DNA from: an uncultured Porphyromonadaceae bacterium
Lineage (GTDB): Bacteria > Bacteroidota > Bacteroidia > Bacteroidales > Paludibacteraceae
Assembly: GCA_949285425.1 (NCBI GenBank)
Contig: CASEAJ010000021.1
Coordinates: 1-59,323, forward strand
Length of the DNA: 59,323 bases
Direction: 5' to 3'
Shown: one piece after another, positions 8,309 through 17,481 of the stretch
How positions within the stretch are numbered: the stretch's first letter is position 1
How the letters are laid out: each line of letters starts with the position of its first letter
Notes under the pieces: generated by a model
Seen by the model: the letters and a program-made list of their open reading frames with translations, nothing else
Databases searched by the model: none
Told to the model about the DNA's origin: nothing
Program-made: the position numbers and the translations under genes

Positions 8309-9208
8309 ATGTCCATACAGATAACCAATCTTTCAAAACGATACGGCGAACAGCTGGTGCTGAACAACATCAGCCTGCATATAGGAACCGGAGAGGTGGT
8401 GGGATTTCTCGGGCCAAACGGCGCCGGCAAGACGACCACCATGAAAATCATTACCGGCTCGGTGCCCTACGAAACCGGCTCGGTGAAGGTGTGCGACATG
8501 GAGGTGAAGGAACACCGCCTCGAAACCAACGCGCTGACGGGCTACCTGCCGGAACAGAACCCGCTGTACACCGACATGTACGTAAAGGAATATCTGATGT
8601 TCGTGGCCGACACCTACCGGCTGGGACGCAAACGCAGGCAACGGACCGACGAGCTCATAGAACTGGTGGGACTGACACGCGAGGCGGGAAAGAAAATCGG
8701 ACAACTGTCGAAAGGATACCGGCAGCGGGTGGGACTGGCCCAGGCACTCATGCCCGACCCGAAAGTGCTGATACTCGACGAACCGACCACCGGACTGGAC
8801 CCGAACCAGCTGGAGGACATCCGCGCCCTGATACGACGCATTGGCAATGACCGCACGGTATTGCTCAGCACGCACATCATGCAGGAGATAAACGCCATTT
8901 GCAACCGGGTCGTCATCATCAACCGGGGAGAGATTGTGGCCGACTACAACGACCTGCACGACCTGTCGATTGCCGACCGCAGGGACGTGCGTGTGGAAGT
9001 GGAATTTCTCAACGTTCCCGACACGGCCACACTGCCCGGAACGGTGCTGAAAGCGTACAGCGACCGGCATTTCGTGCTTTCGGCACAGGAAGACATACGA
9101 GCGGCACTGTTTGACCGTGCCGTGACCGATGGCAACAAGCTGCTGACGTTGAAACCGATAGAAAACAGCATGGAAGACATTTTTAGAAAATTAACAAGGG
9201 ACAATTGA
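8309..9208 (+). CDS. ABC transporter ATPase, GldA-like
   Basis: 299 residues. Walker A GPNGAGKTT (about residues 35-43), signature LSKGYRQRVGLAQAL (about 132-146), Walker B LILDEPTTGLD (about 153-163) and a switch histidine in LLSTHIMQE. The C-terminal about 80 residues form the accessory domain typical of ABC-2 exporter ATPases. It resembles GldA, the gliding-motility ATPase, which is also widespread in non-gliding Bacteroides. No permease partner (GldF/GldG type) is next to it, so its transport substrate cannot be inferred. It is followed 57 bp later by ruvB. Confidence 0.88.
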   Translation: MSIQITNLSKRYGEQLVLNNISLHIGTGEVVGFLGPNGAGKTTTMKIITGSVPYETGSVKVCDMEVKEHRLETNALTGYLPEQNPLYTDMYVKEYLMFVADTYRLGRKRRQRTDELIELVGLTREAGKKIGQLSKGYRQRVGLAQALMPDPKVLILDEPTTGLDPNQLEDIRALIRRIGNDRTVLLSTHIMQEINAICNRVVIINRGEIVADYNDLHDLSIADRRDVRVEVEFLNVPDTATLPGTVLKAYSDRHFVLSAQEDIRAALFDRAVTDGNKLLTLKPIENSMEDIFRKLTRDN

Positions 9209-9265
9209 CCGCGACAATAGTGCGCAGCCTGCCCGCTGCCCGCTATCCGCTGCTACCATTATAAT

Positions 9266-10285
9266 ATGAACAACGACACGTTTGACATACGCGACAACCG
9301 CCCGCTTGAAAAAGACTTCGAGAATGCCCTGCGTCCGCTCAGCTTCTCGGACTTCAGCGGGCAGAACAAGATTGTGGAAAACCTGCGCATATTCGTGCAG
9401 GCCGCCCGCATGCGCACCGAACCGCTGGACCATGTGCTGCTGCACGGCCCTCCGGGACTGGGGAAAACCACCCTCTCGAACATCATTGCCAACGAACTGG
9501 GCGTGGGATTCAAAATCACGTCGGGACCCGTGCTTGACAAACCGGGCGACCTGGCCGGACTGCTCACCAGCCTTGAACCGAACGATGTGCTCTTCATTGA
9601 CGAGATACACCGGCTGAGCCCTATTGTGGAGGAATATCTGTATTCGGCCATGGAGGACTACCGCATCGACATCATGATTGACAAAGGACCGAGCGCACGC
9701 TCCATACAGCTGGACCTGAACCCGTTCACGCTCATTGGCGCCACCACCCGAAGCGGACTGCTCACCAGTCCGCTCAGGGCACGTTTCGGCATCAACTGCC
9801 ACTTCGAGTACTACGACACGAGCATCATATCGAAAATCATCAAACGCTCGGCACGCCTGCTCCAGGTGCAGTGCGACGACAAGGCCGCCGCCGAAATTGC
9901 AGGACGAAGCCGCGGTACTCCCCGTATTGCCAATGCCCTGCTGCGCCGCGTGCGCGACTTTGCCCAGGTGAAAGGCAACGGAAACATTGACCTGCCCATT
10001 GCCTGCTATGCGCTCGAAGCACTGAACATTGACAAATACGGGCTGGACGAGATAGACAACAAGATTCTCAACACAATCATCGACAAGTTCCAGGGCGGAC
10101 CGGTAGGACTGACGACCATTGCCACCGCCCTCGGCGAAGACCCCGGCACACTGGAGGAAGTGTACGAACCTTTCCTCATCAAGGAAGGTTTCATGAAACG
10201 CACCCCCCGCGGACGCGAAGTGACCGAACTGGCCTACAAGCACCTCGGCAAAGTGAAATACGGGGAACAGGGAACGTTGTTTTGA
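9266..10285 (+). CDS. ruvB: Holliday junction branch migration helicase RuvB
   Basis: 339 residues, the normal length. RuvB is the AAA+ motor that drives branch migration of RuvA-bound Holliday junctions. Walker [12 protein letters not shown] (about residues 60-70), Walker [10 protein letters not shown] (about 111-119), sensor 1 [18 protein letters not shown] (about 157-174), and the C-terminal winged helix with [16 protein letters not shown]. Start ATG 9266 precedes [10 protein letters not shown]. The end is complete at [11 protein letters not shown]. Confidence 0.96.
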   Translation: MNNDTFDIRDNRPLEKDFENALRPLSFSDFSGQNKIVENLRIFVQAARMRTEPLDHVLLHGPPGLGKTTLSNIIANELGVGFKITSGPVLDKPGDLAGLLTSLEPNDVLFIDEIHRLSPIVEEYLYSAMEDYRIDIMIDKGPSARSIQLDLNPFTLIGATTRSGLLTSPLRARFGINCHFEYYDTSIISKIIKRSARLLQVQCDDKAAAEIAGRSRGTPRIANALLRRVRDFAQVKGNGNIDLPIACYALEALNIDKYGLDEIDNKILNTIIDKFQGGPVGLTTIATALGEDPGTLEEVYEPFLIKEGFMKRTPRGREVTELAYKHLGKVKYGEQGTLF

Positions 10286-10337
10286 AAAAAACAAGGAAAA
10301 TCATAGCATTTGAATATTTCATTGAAAAGAGTGCAAA

Positions 10338-11348
10338 GTGGACACAAGCATAAACAATAACCGGTCATTAGCAGAACGTATAGAGCAGCTGATTGACGAG
10401 GCGAAAAAACGTACAGTTGCAGCCATAAACACTGCCATGGTGTACACCTATTATGAAATAGGAAGAATGATTGTGGAAGATGAACAACAAGGAGAACTAC
10501 GGGCCGAATATGGGAAATCGACTCTACGGAACATTGCCAACCATCTGACACAAAAATTTGGAAAGGGGTTCTCATACACCAATCTTAAACAGATGAGAAC
10601 TTTCTATCTGACCTTTGCAAAAGGTCAGACACTGTCTGACCAATTGGAGTTTACGTTGAGCTGGTCCCACTATCTCAAACTAATGCGCATTGACAACCCG
10701 GAAGAACGCCGTTTCTATGAAATCGAAGCAGCCAAGAACCATTGGAGCCTCCGGGAATTGCAACGTCAATTTGATTCGGCCCTATATGAACGTCTTGCCT
10801 TGAGCCGAGACAAGGCCGGCGTAAAATCTTTAGCAAAGAAAGGACAGATTATAGAAACTCCGGAGGATATGATAAAAGACCCCTATGTGTTGGAGTTCAT
10901 TGGGCTTCCTGAATTACCCCAATATTCAGAAAGTGACCTGGAACAGCGTCTGATAGACCATTTGGAAACTTTTCTTTTAGAATTAGGGAAAGGATTTGCT
11001 TTTGTGGGCCGACAAGTACGTTTTACATTCGATGAACAACATTTTCGGATTGATCTGGTATTCTACAATCGCCTTCTTCGTGCCTTTGTACTCATAGACC
11101 TAAAGCATGGTACATTGAAACACCAAGATTTAGGTCAGATGCAGATGTATGTCAATTATTATGACCGTTATGTGAAATTAGAGGATGAAAACCCGACCAT
11201 CGGCATTTTGCTATGTGCAGACAAAAACGATGCTATAGTCGAAATTACTTTACCCAAAGGTAACAACCAAATATTTGCAAGTAAATATCTGACAATATTA
11301 CCCAGCAAAGAAGAATTGAAAAAATTAATTGAGAACAATCTACATTAA
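10338..11348 (+). CDS. YhcG/DUF1016-family PD-(D/E)XK nuclease
   Basis: 336 residues with a GTG start (MDTSINNNRS). The N-terminal half is the DUF1016_N helical region (NTAMVYTYYEIGRMIVEDEQ, YGKSTLRNIANHL); the C-terminal half is the YhcG nuclease domain. The catalytic residues fit a PD-(D/E)XK core: D239 in FRIDLVFYN, then D254-L-K256. Proteins of this family are found near restriction-modification and mobile DNA and are thought to act in defence or DNA repair; the target is not known. Base composition is lower in GC than ruvB before it and the fusion gene after it, so it looks like a later insertion. Confidence 0.85.
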   Translation: MDTSINNNRSLAERIEQLIDEAKKRTVAAINTAMVYTYYEIGRMIVEDEQQGELRAEYGKSTLRNIANHLTQKFGKGFSYTNLKQMRTFYLTFAKGQTLSDQLEFTLSWSHYLKLMRIDNPEERRFYEIEAAKNHWSLRELQRQFDSALYERLALSRDKAGVKSLAKKGQIIETPEDMIKDPYVLEFIGLPELPQYSESDLEQRLIDHLETFLLELGKGFAFVGRQVRFTFDEQHFRIDLVFYNRLLRAFVLIDLKHGTLKHQDLGQMQMYVNYYDRYVKLEDENPTIGILLCADKNDAIVEITLPKGNNQIFASKYLTILPSKEELKKLIENNLH

Positions 11349-11460
11349 TACAACCATGTAATGGCGGCTATAGACCTGCCAACAATCCTATTTTCCGGCA
11401 TTATGGACCGGCCCTCGTTAAACGGGAACCAGCCCATGCAGAAATGAAAAAAACGTACGC

Positions 11461-12237
11461 ATGACCATTCGTGAGCAAATAGAACAGACCTTGCACGAGG
11501 CCGCCCCCGCGCTGAAACAACTTGAAGACACGGTGTATCTTTTCGGTTCATCGGCTTCCATCCTGTGCGGAGTGAGCATTGCAAGCACCCAGGACATCGA
11601 CCTGCTCACCAGCACACGCGATGCAGAACGGCTGCAAGCACTTTGGGCCGCACACGACCTGCATGTCGGACCGAAGCCGTCGGACCGATTCCGTTCATGC
11701 CTGTCGCGCTACCGCTTCCCGCTCATGGATGTGGAGGTGTGCGGCGGCCTGGAAGTGCACTCGGACAAAGGATGGCAGCCTCTGCACATCCATGACTGCC
11801 GCGTGATGGACATAAACGGCTTTGCACTGCATATCCCCACGCTGGAGGAACAACGGAGGATACTGACCCTGTTCAACCGCCCGAAAGACATGGAGAAAAT
11901 AAACCTGATTGATAAACGCATAAAACAAACCGCTATGCAAGAACTGGTAACCGTCAAAGTATTCAATCTGCAAAACGACCTGCACATGGCCAAGTCTTAC
12001 CTGGAGTCGGAAGGCATTTCGTGTTTCGTGGCCGATGAATACATCAACCAAGTCTACCCTCTCTCCAGCAACGCCACCGGAGGCATCAAACTGCAAGTGC
12101 CCACCGATGAAGCGGAACAGGCCGTACACCTGCTGATAAAGGGAGGCTTTGCCCAACCGGAAGATTTTGACCCTCCACAGGCCATACTGAAAATAGGAAA
12201 AGCTATCGACTGGATAAAGAAAAAGTTTAACAAATAG
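11461..12237 (+). CDS. Nucleotidyltransferase-fold protein fused to a DUF2007 domain
   Basis: 258 residues in one continuous frame. Residues about 20-150 look like a DNA polymerase beta-type nucleotidyltransferase: FGSSASIL, then STQDIDLLT giving the G-S ... D-x-D pattern, and a third acidic site in PLMDVEVCGG. Residues about 160-240 match DUF2007 (LVTVKVFNLQNDLHMAKSYLESEGISCFV is split here as the usual beta-alpha-beta start), a small domain suggested to bind signalling ligands or other proteins. In relatives a stand-alone DUF2007 gene often sits near ruvB and a flippase, so the N-terminal domain may be an addition. The upstream ATG at 11444 is out of frame and closes after six codons. Function unknown. 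Confidence 0.7.
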   Translation: MTIREQIEQTLHEAAPALKQLEDTVYLFGSSASILCGVSIASTQDIDLLTSTRDAERLQALWAAHDLHVGPKPSDRFRSCLSRYRFPLMDVEVCGGLEVHSDKGWQPLHIHDCRVMDINGFALHIPTLEEQRRILTLFNRPKDMEKINLIDKRIKQTAMQELVTVKVFNLQNDLHMAKSYLESEGISCFVADEYINQVYPLSSNATGGIKLQVPTDEAEQAVHLLIKGGFAQPEDFDPPQAILKIGKAIDWIKKKFNK

Positions 12238-12332
12238 AAACGAGAAGCAAATAACGGGCAGCAAAAACTTTCACGACAAAGGCATTCCTGCTACCCGCTT
12301 TCCACTACTCGCTACATACATATATAACAATT

Positions 12333-13814
12333 ATGGCCAAACAAGAAATGCAAAAACTGGCGAAGGAAACCGCCATTTACGGAGTAAGCAGCATTCTGGG
12401 AAAATTCCTCAACTGGCTGCTGGTCCCTCTCTACACCTACGTGCTGCAAAGCTCCGGCGAATACGGCATTGTGACCAATCTGTATGCCTGGACAGCGTTG
12501 CTGCTGGTCATTCTGACCTACGGGATGGAAACGGGTTTTTTCCGTTTTGCCAACAAACAAAAAGACGAAGCGGACAAGGTGTACAGCACCACACTCACAT
12601 CCGTGTTCAGCACCTCCCTGCTCTTTGCTTTGTGCTGCATCAGCTTTGCTCGTCCCATAGCCAATGTCATGGGCTATGGCACTCACCCCGAATTCATCGG
12701 CATGATGGGGGCAATTGTTGCCATGGACGCATTCGGCTCCATACCTTTCGCCTACCTGCGCTACAAAAGCCGCCCCATCAAGTTCGCCGCCCTGAAGTTG
12801 TTCATGATAGCGGTCAACATACTGTTCAACCTGTTCTTTCTGGTGGTCTGCCCGTGGATTGCCGCCCGCAACGCCGCCCTCATCGACTGGTTCTACGACC
12901 CGAACTACGGAGTGGGCTACGTATTCGTGTCGAATCTCATATCCACCTCACTCGTCACGCTGGCCCTGCTGCCCGAAGTGTTCCGAGTGAAGTTCGACTT
13001 CGACGGTGCCCTGTTGCGCCGCATGTTGCGCTACTCGCTTCCGCTGCTCATACTCGGTATTGCCGGCATCATGAACCAGACACTCGACAAGATTATCTTT
13101 CCCTTCATGTTCGACGACCAGGCCGAGGCACAAGCCCAGCTCGGCATCTACGGTGCCTGCTTCAAGGTTGCCATGGTGATGATGATGTTCACCCAGGCAT
13201 TCCGCTATGCCTACGAGCCGTTCATCTTCGCCAAACACAAGGACAAAAACAGCAAGGAAGCCTATGCCGATGCCATGAAGTATTTTGTCATTTTCTCCCT
13301 CTTCATATTCCTCGGCATGGTGTTCTATCTCGATCTGCTGAAATACCTCATCCGCAGCGACTACTGGGAAGGCTTGCGTGTGGTGCCTATCGTGCTGTTC
13401 TCGTACATATTCCAAGGCGTATTCTTCAACCTTTCGCTTTGGTACAAACTGCTTGACAAAACCATGTACGGTGCGTGGTTTTCCATTCTCGGCGCCATCA
13501 TCACGCTGGTCATCAACGTTGCCTTCGTGCCCCGATACGGATACATGGCATCGGCGGCCGCCTCGTTCGTATGCTACTTTGTGATGATGCTGGTGTCTTA
13601 TTTCTTCGGGCAGAAATACATGCCGATACATTACGACCTGAAGAGCATGGGACTGTATCTGGCGGTTGCCCTCGTACTGTTCGGCGCAAGCTTCCTGGTA
13701 CAAACAGAATCCATGATTGTCAACTTAGGCTACCGAACCGTGCTGCTGGCCGCATTCGCCGCACTGCTGGTGAAACGCGATTTCCCGCTGAGCGCGATTA
13801 TAAGGAGAAAATGA
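12333..13814 (+). CDS. Oligosaccharide flippase, MATE/MVF-like
   Basis: 493 residues with about 12-14 membrane spans and the polysaccharide-biosynthesis (Wzx/MurJ-like) layout: KETAIYGVSSILGKFLNWLLVPLYTYVL at the N-terminus broken over two helices, and a second similar half from about residue 230. Such proteins flip lipid-linked oligosaccharides across the inner membrane for capsule or surface polysaccharide. It stands near ruvB, as in many Bacteroides genomes, and not in a glycosyltransferase cluster, so it may serve a general pathway. The start ATG follows a 95-bp spacer. Confidence 0.88.
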   Translation: MAKQEMQKLAKETAIYGVSSILGKFLNWLLVPLYTYVLQSSGEYGIVTNLYAWTALLLVILTYGMETGFFRFANKQKDEADKVYSTTLTSVFSTSLLFALCCISFARPIANVMGYGTHPEFIGMMGAIVAMDAFGSIPFAYLRYKSRPIKFAALKLFMIAVNILFNLFFLVVCPWIAARNAALIDWFYDPNYGVGYVFVSNLISTSLVTLALLPEVFRVKFDFDGALLRRMLRYSLPLLILGIAGIMNQTLDKIIFPFMFDDQAEAQAQLGIYGACFKVAMVMMMFTQAFRYAYEPFIFAKHKDKNSKEAYADAMKYFVIFSLFIFLGMVFYLDLLKYLIRSDYWEGLRVVPIVLFSYIFQGVFFNLSLWYKLLDKTMYGAWFSILGAIITLVINVAFVPRYGYMASAAASFVCYFVMMLVSYFFGQKYMPIHYDLKSMGLYLAVALVLFGASFLVQTESMIVNLGYRTVLLAAFAALLVKRDFPLSAIIRRK

Positions 13815-13874
13815 TTTCGATAAGCCAACAAATAATCAGTCGCCCCTAATATTTAGAGGCTGACTAACGAAAAT

Positions 13875-13902
13875 GGGCTGACCCCATAAATAAAGTCAGC
13901 CC
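13875..13902 (+). terminator. Hairpin after the flippase gene
   Basis: GGGCTGAC (13875-13882) pairs with GTCAGCCC (13895-13902) over a 12-nt loop and is followed by TAATTTTATATTT. It can serve the flippase gene; the T-run is imperfect. Confidence 0.55.
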
Positions 13903-14024
13903 TAATTTTATATTTATCTTAAATTCTTATCAAACAACAATGATAAAAGATGTATTTGCTTGAACGTTTACGAATATAGTAGATTAATAATTACGTTCTT
14001 ATTGTCTTTTATTCTTTTTCTTTT

Positions 14025-15462
14025 TTATCTCAATTTTTGCTTTTTCCCGTGCTTTTCTAATAAATATAATAAATGCCCACCATTCAATAATGTAATAGGC
14101 TTCCCTTTGGCAAAAGCATACGATTCTGACCCATAATCTGATGTTGTAATTAGAATACCTTTATTTGCTCCTTCATTAATTACAGTTCCATATAAATCTC
14201 TAACGGCTCACACTTACTATATTATTGTATCTCTTAGCCTGAATTACAATCTTTCCCCCTCTAATAGGATCTGGATCAAATGCTACAGCATCTACACCTC
14301 CATCTCTACTTGCTTGTGTTATTTTAACTTCACCTCCATTTACATTAAATTCCATATCAAAAACTTCTCTAACCAAATGCTCAAAATCCTCCCAATCTAT
14401 TTCAGCTAAATTTACCCGTTCATCAACGTCAATATTATGGCCTGAAATAAATCGCTTATCATTCTTTTCAAATGCTATTATAGGTATGACTGGTGATAAC
14501 TCGAAAATTTTAGGTCCACTAACACCTTTAAACTGTTTAAAGCAAGATTTTGCATCTATATGATTTAGATCTATACTATTAAATTCATTTTTATCTACCA
14601 AAACAGATGAAATCAGTATATCTTGCATTTGACCTGTTCCAAGATTTCTAAACTTTACTCTTCCATTAAAACATATACTTGCAAGCATATCTAAAAAATC
14701 AAAATGAAATATTTCCGCAATACTCCTAATAATAATCTTATAAATAATTTCATCATATAATTTTTTGATAGCATTATCTGAAAGATATTTGATCTCTCCT
14801 GATTTTGTTCTTTGCTTAACATTTGGTATATCATCAATACTGGGCAAATAATAATCTACAACTAATATATGCTCATTTTCATTATATTCTATATTAGGCT
14901 CACAAGAAAAATCAAACAAATAAAATGAATTGGTAAGTATAAAGCTAAAATACCCTTCCAAGTTACCTTTCTTGTACTCTGATTCAACTTTATGAGCTTC
15001 TTCTAAGGTTATTTGTTGTTGTAGTTCAAATTCTGACTTATATTTTTTATATAAAATAGGACTATTTTCAATCAACTTATTTAATCCCTCTATGTATTCC
15101 ATATAATTCCCAGTATATTTCATATAGTAATTGGCCCAATAACAATATGATTCTTCTAAGGGTTTATTTCTTTCATTAAATTTAAAATACGGAATACCTA
15201 AATGAAATCCCCATTTTTTATATTCTAATGAAGAATAATCAATAGGAGAATAAATTTCATAAAAAGATTTTGAGGCTGCATTTACAATATAATCTCCGAT
15301 TATATTGTCTGCAATTTGTGTTGCAATAATATACTTCGATTCATCATAAGAACAATAATGCTTCATATAATATTCAGGTCCCCAATTTGATATACAATCA
15401 TACCGATATAATTCTTCGTAGTTGCTGAGTAACTGAAAGAGTTGTTCTATTTTTAATTTCAT
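14025..15462 (-). pseudogene. Mrr-like restriction endonuclease, broken by a frameshift
   Basis: The first frame gives 420 residues from ATG 15462 to TAG 14200. The last third carries the Mrr_cat core: RDGGVDAVAF (D391) and KIVIQAKRY (Q408-A-K410), so the active site is complete. At about 14208-14213 the frame breaks after NNIVSVS. In the next frame the domain goes on with AVRDLYGTVINEGANKGIL and GKPITLLNGGHLLYLL, ending at TAA 14025-14027. One extra base or two missing bases explain this. Mrr-type enzymes cut methylated foreign DNA (type IV restriction). The N-terminal 330 residues are not a domain I recognise. The gene is AT-rich, unlike the flanks, which points to transfer. It may be inactive, or the indel may be a sequencing error. 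Confidence 0.8.
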
Positions 15463-15685
15463 ATGTTATTATACTTTTGAATATTTAGTTCTCTATTCCA
15501 TTTATTTAAATAAATATTTCGCTTAGCTACTTAATTTAAATAAACGCCAAGATGATAAATGATTAACGTTCGAAGTATTAATATTTTTCAAGCCTATGAT
15601 TTTTAAATACATTCCCAAACAATCACAATAGCTTAAAGAAAAAAACATAAAAGGAAACCTTTTGAAATTTATTCCCACTGGTTTA

Positions 15686-17236
15686 TTACTCTGTTTGAGG
15701 ATTAATCACAATACGCCAATAGCCGCCGTGATCAGCTCCTTCTCTGACAAGCAACCCTTTGGCTTTTAGATTTGCAACCTGCATTTCTATGGCGCGTTTA
15801 CTGACTCCTATTTTTTCCGCCATCTTGTCTTGAGATATAGAACCGTCTGATATTACAAGGTCGAGAATGCTTTGTGCCGTCCGTCCCAATCGTTTTTGTT
15901 TCACCGAAGAGTTCTGCAGATCACCGAAGATTTTCACCGAAGGTTTCTGCAAATCACCGAAGATTTTCACCGAAGGTTTCTGCAAATCACCGAAGATTTT
16001 CACCGAAGATTTTTCATTTACAGGATTCTTTTCGATGATAGTATTTACCCTATTGGCCACTACCTCAACAGGTATCCTTCCGTCCTTCCCCCAGTTCAAA
16101 TTATAAAAAGTAGTATAGAAAAAAGTCGCTTCCGTTTGATATTTCGGTTCTTTACCTGGCAGAAAATTAGGAAGTTTCTCCGTAAGTTCCTGCATTTTTC
16201 GCAAACCCGATCCACGCTTTTCCATATAGTCCAATTGCGTAAACATATCCGCAATGACGGGATTACGGCGCATAGACGGCACCTTGTATATATCACGGTC
16301 TTGAATCTGCGTACCATCAAGCATCGCACCGGGTGAGACCAATTCTATCCGGTCATCATAGATATCAATATGTACTTCACCACCCATTACTGTGTAATCT
16401 CTATGGATAAGGTGATTTACCAATCCTTCAAAGATAGCACGGTCGGAATAGTCAGGGAGGTTAAGTCGATAGTTCGGCATCTTCACCCATCCGCTCATGG
16501 TATAGTTTTTGATGAAATCCATACCATATTTCAAAAGCAATACAAGATTTGCCCGATGCTCAACGGAACTGATTGCATCATCTTTATAGAGCCCTGTCCA
16601 ACGGGTACAAAAAATACGTGATTGGAATACAGTACAATTATCCACAAACAGCAATCCGGCATTGGTCAGTTTACCATCCGGTGTGACCAATCCAAACGAT
16701 TCTAAAAATTTATCATTCCAATCCTGATTGGTTTGCTCACGGAAGGTATTGGCAAGGATAACGAAAGAATGTTTGTTGGCATCTACTTGTGTAGGCAGCG
16801 AATCCCAAGTCATGTGCGTGCCCTTTAATACCAATGAAAGAAGTTGTTGCGAATTGCACTCCACACTTTCATTGCCAACTCGTGTATAAGCTGTACGTGT
16901 TCCGTCTTGATAATAGTAATAAGGTGTCAGCATTCCTGCCATTACTCTCACTTCAAGCAGAGTACGTCCTTCGTGTCCAATCGGAATAAGCTGTACATCT
17001 GGTACTGGGTCAAGTCTTGCCTTTATCATTTCACTGATAAAGTCGGAATCTGCTTGCGGATTCTCCAAACCAACAATCACTCCATCATCATTCACTCCAT
17101 AAAACAAACTTCCACCGTCCGTATTGGCAAAGGCCGACACTGATTTAAGCCATGACTTTACTTTCTTACGTTCCACCATTTCCTTGAAATCGTAAGCCGA
17201 GCATTCCGTTATCAATATATTGTTATGTATCTGCAT
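15686..17236 (-). CDS. AlbA_2/Schlafen-type ATP-binding protein with in-frame repeat
   Basis: 516 residues. Residues about 10-130 are an AlbA_2 (Schlafen-like) domain with SAFANTDGGSLFYGVNDDG. Residues about 280-390 match the C-terminal helicase/HATPase-like region seen in these proteins (RAIFEGLVNHLIHRDY, IYDDRIELVSPG). Residues about 405-445 contain an 11-residue unit KPSVKIFGDLQ in three near-perfect copies plus an edge copy. Residues about 455-510 form a winged helix (ISQDKMAEKIGVSKRAIEMQV). Members are annotated as transcriptional regulators; several are now tied to phage defence. Low GC and its neighbour, an Mrr-like gene on the same strand, suggest a defence island. The start ATG 17236 opens MQIHNNILITECS. 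Confidence 0.82.
   Translation of the reverse strand: MQIHNNILITECSAYDFKEMVERKKVKSWLKSVSAFANTDGGSLFYGVNDDGVIVGLENPQADSDFISEMIKARLDPVPDVQLIPIGHEGRTLLEVRVMAGMLTPYYYYQDGTRTAYTRVGNESVECNSQQLLSLVLKGTHMTWDSLPTQVDANKHSFVILANTFREQTNQDWNDKFLESFGLVTPDGKLTNAGLLFVDNCTVFQSRIFCTRWTGLYKDDAISSVEHRANLVLLLKYGMDFIKNYTMSGWVKMPNYRLNLPDYSDRAIFEGLVNHLIHRDYTVMGGEVHIDIYDDRIELVSPGAMLDGTQIQDRDIYKVPSMRRNPVIADMFTQLDYMEKRGSGLRKMQELTEKLPNFLPGKEPKYQTEATFFYTTFYNLNWGKDGRIPVEVVANRVNTIIEKNPVNEKSSVKIFGDLQKPSVKIFGDLQKPSVKIFGDLQNSSVKQKRLGRTAQSILDLVISDGSISQDKMAEKIGVSKRAIEMQVANLKAKGLLVREGADHGGYWRIVINPQTE
15899..16013 (-). repeat. 33-bp minisatellite inside the AlbA_2 gene
   Basis: Unit of 33 bp starting ATCACCGAAGATTTTCACCG on the plus strand. 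Full copies at 15920-15952 and 15953-15985 are identical; a third runs from 15986 to about 16013, and a degraded copy lies at 15899-15919. Because 33 is a multiple of three, copy-number change would keep the reading frame. Confidence 0.85.
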
Positions 17237-17279
17237 CGTTTTATATTATTGCAAGGGTACAACAACTCAATATGGTACA

Positions 17280-17287
17280 CAAAGGTA
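17280..17287 (-). promoter_or_regulatory. Putative -7 box for the AlbA_2 gene
   Basis: Minus-strand TACCTTTG fits TAnnTTTG; the start codon is 44 bp downstream. No TTTG is seen at the expected -33 position. It is 34 bp from an opposing -7 box at 17322-17329. Confidence 0.4.
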
Positions 17288-17321
17288 AATATATATATCT
17301 ATAATTTATTAAAAGATTTCA

Positions 17322-17329
17322 TACTTTTG
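17322..17329 (+). promoter_or_regulatory. Putative -7 box for the RNA methyltransferase gene
   Basis: TACTTTTG fits TAnnTTTG. It would give a leader of about 145 nt before ATG 17482. No clear TTTG lies 20 bp upstream. Confidence 0.4.
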
Positions 17330-17481
17330 CAGTCAAGAGTTGTGGTTGCTTATGGATGTTTGTTCTCGGGTTTACATTATATTTGCAACAAGTTTACGCA
17401 AGTTGCTCTTTACTGAGATTACGTTGACTTTGAGAAGAAAAACAAAAAATTGACCATCACTCACATTAGCACAACAAGCAC

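Noticed and set aside
15899..16013. CRISPR-like array
   Set aside because: Units are directly adjacent with no unique spacers and lie in frame inside a gene; it is a minisatellite.
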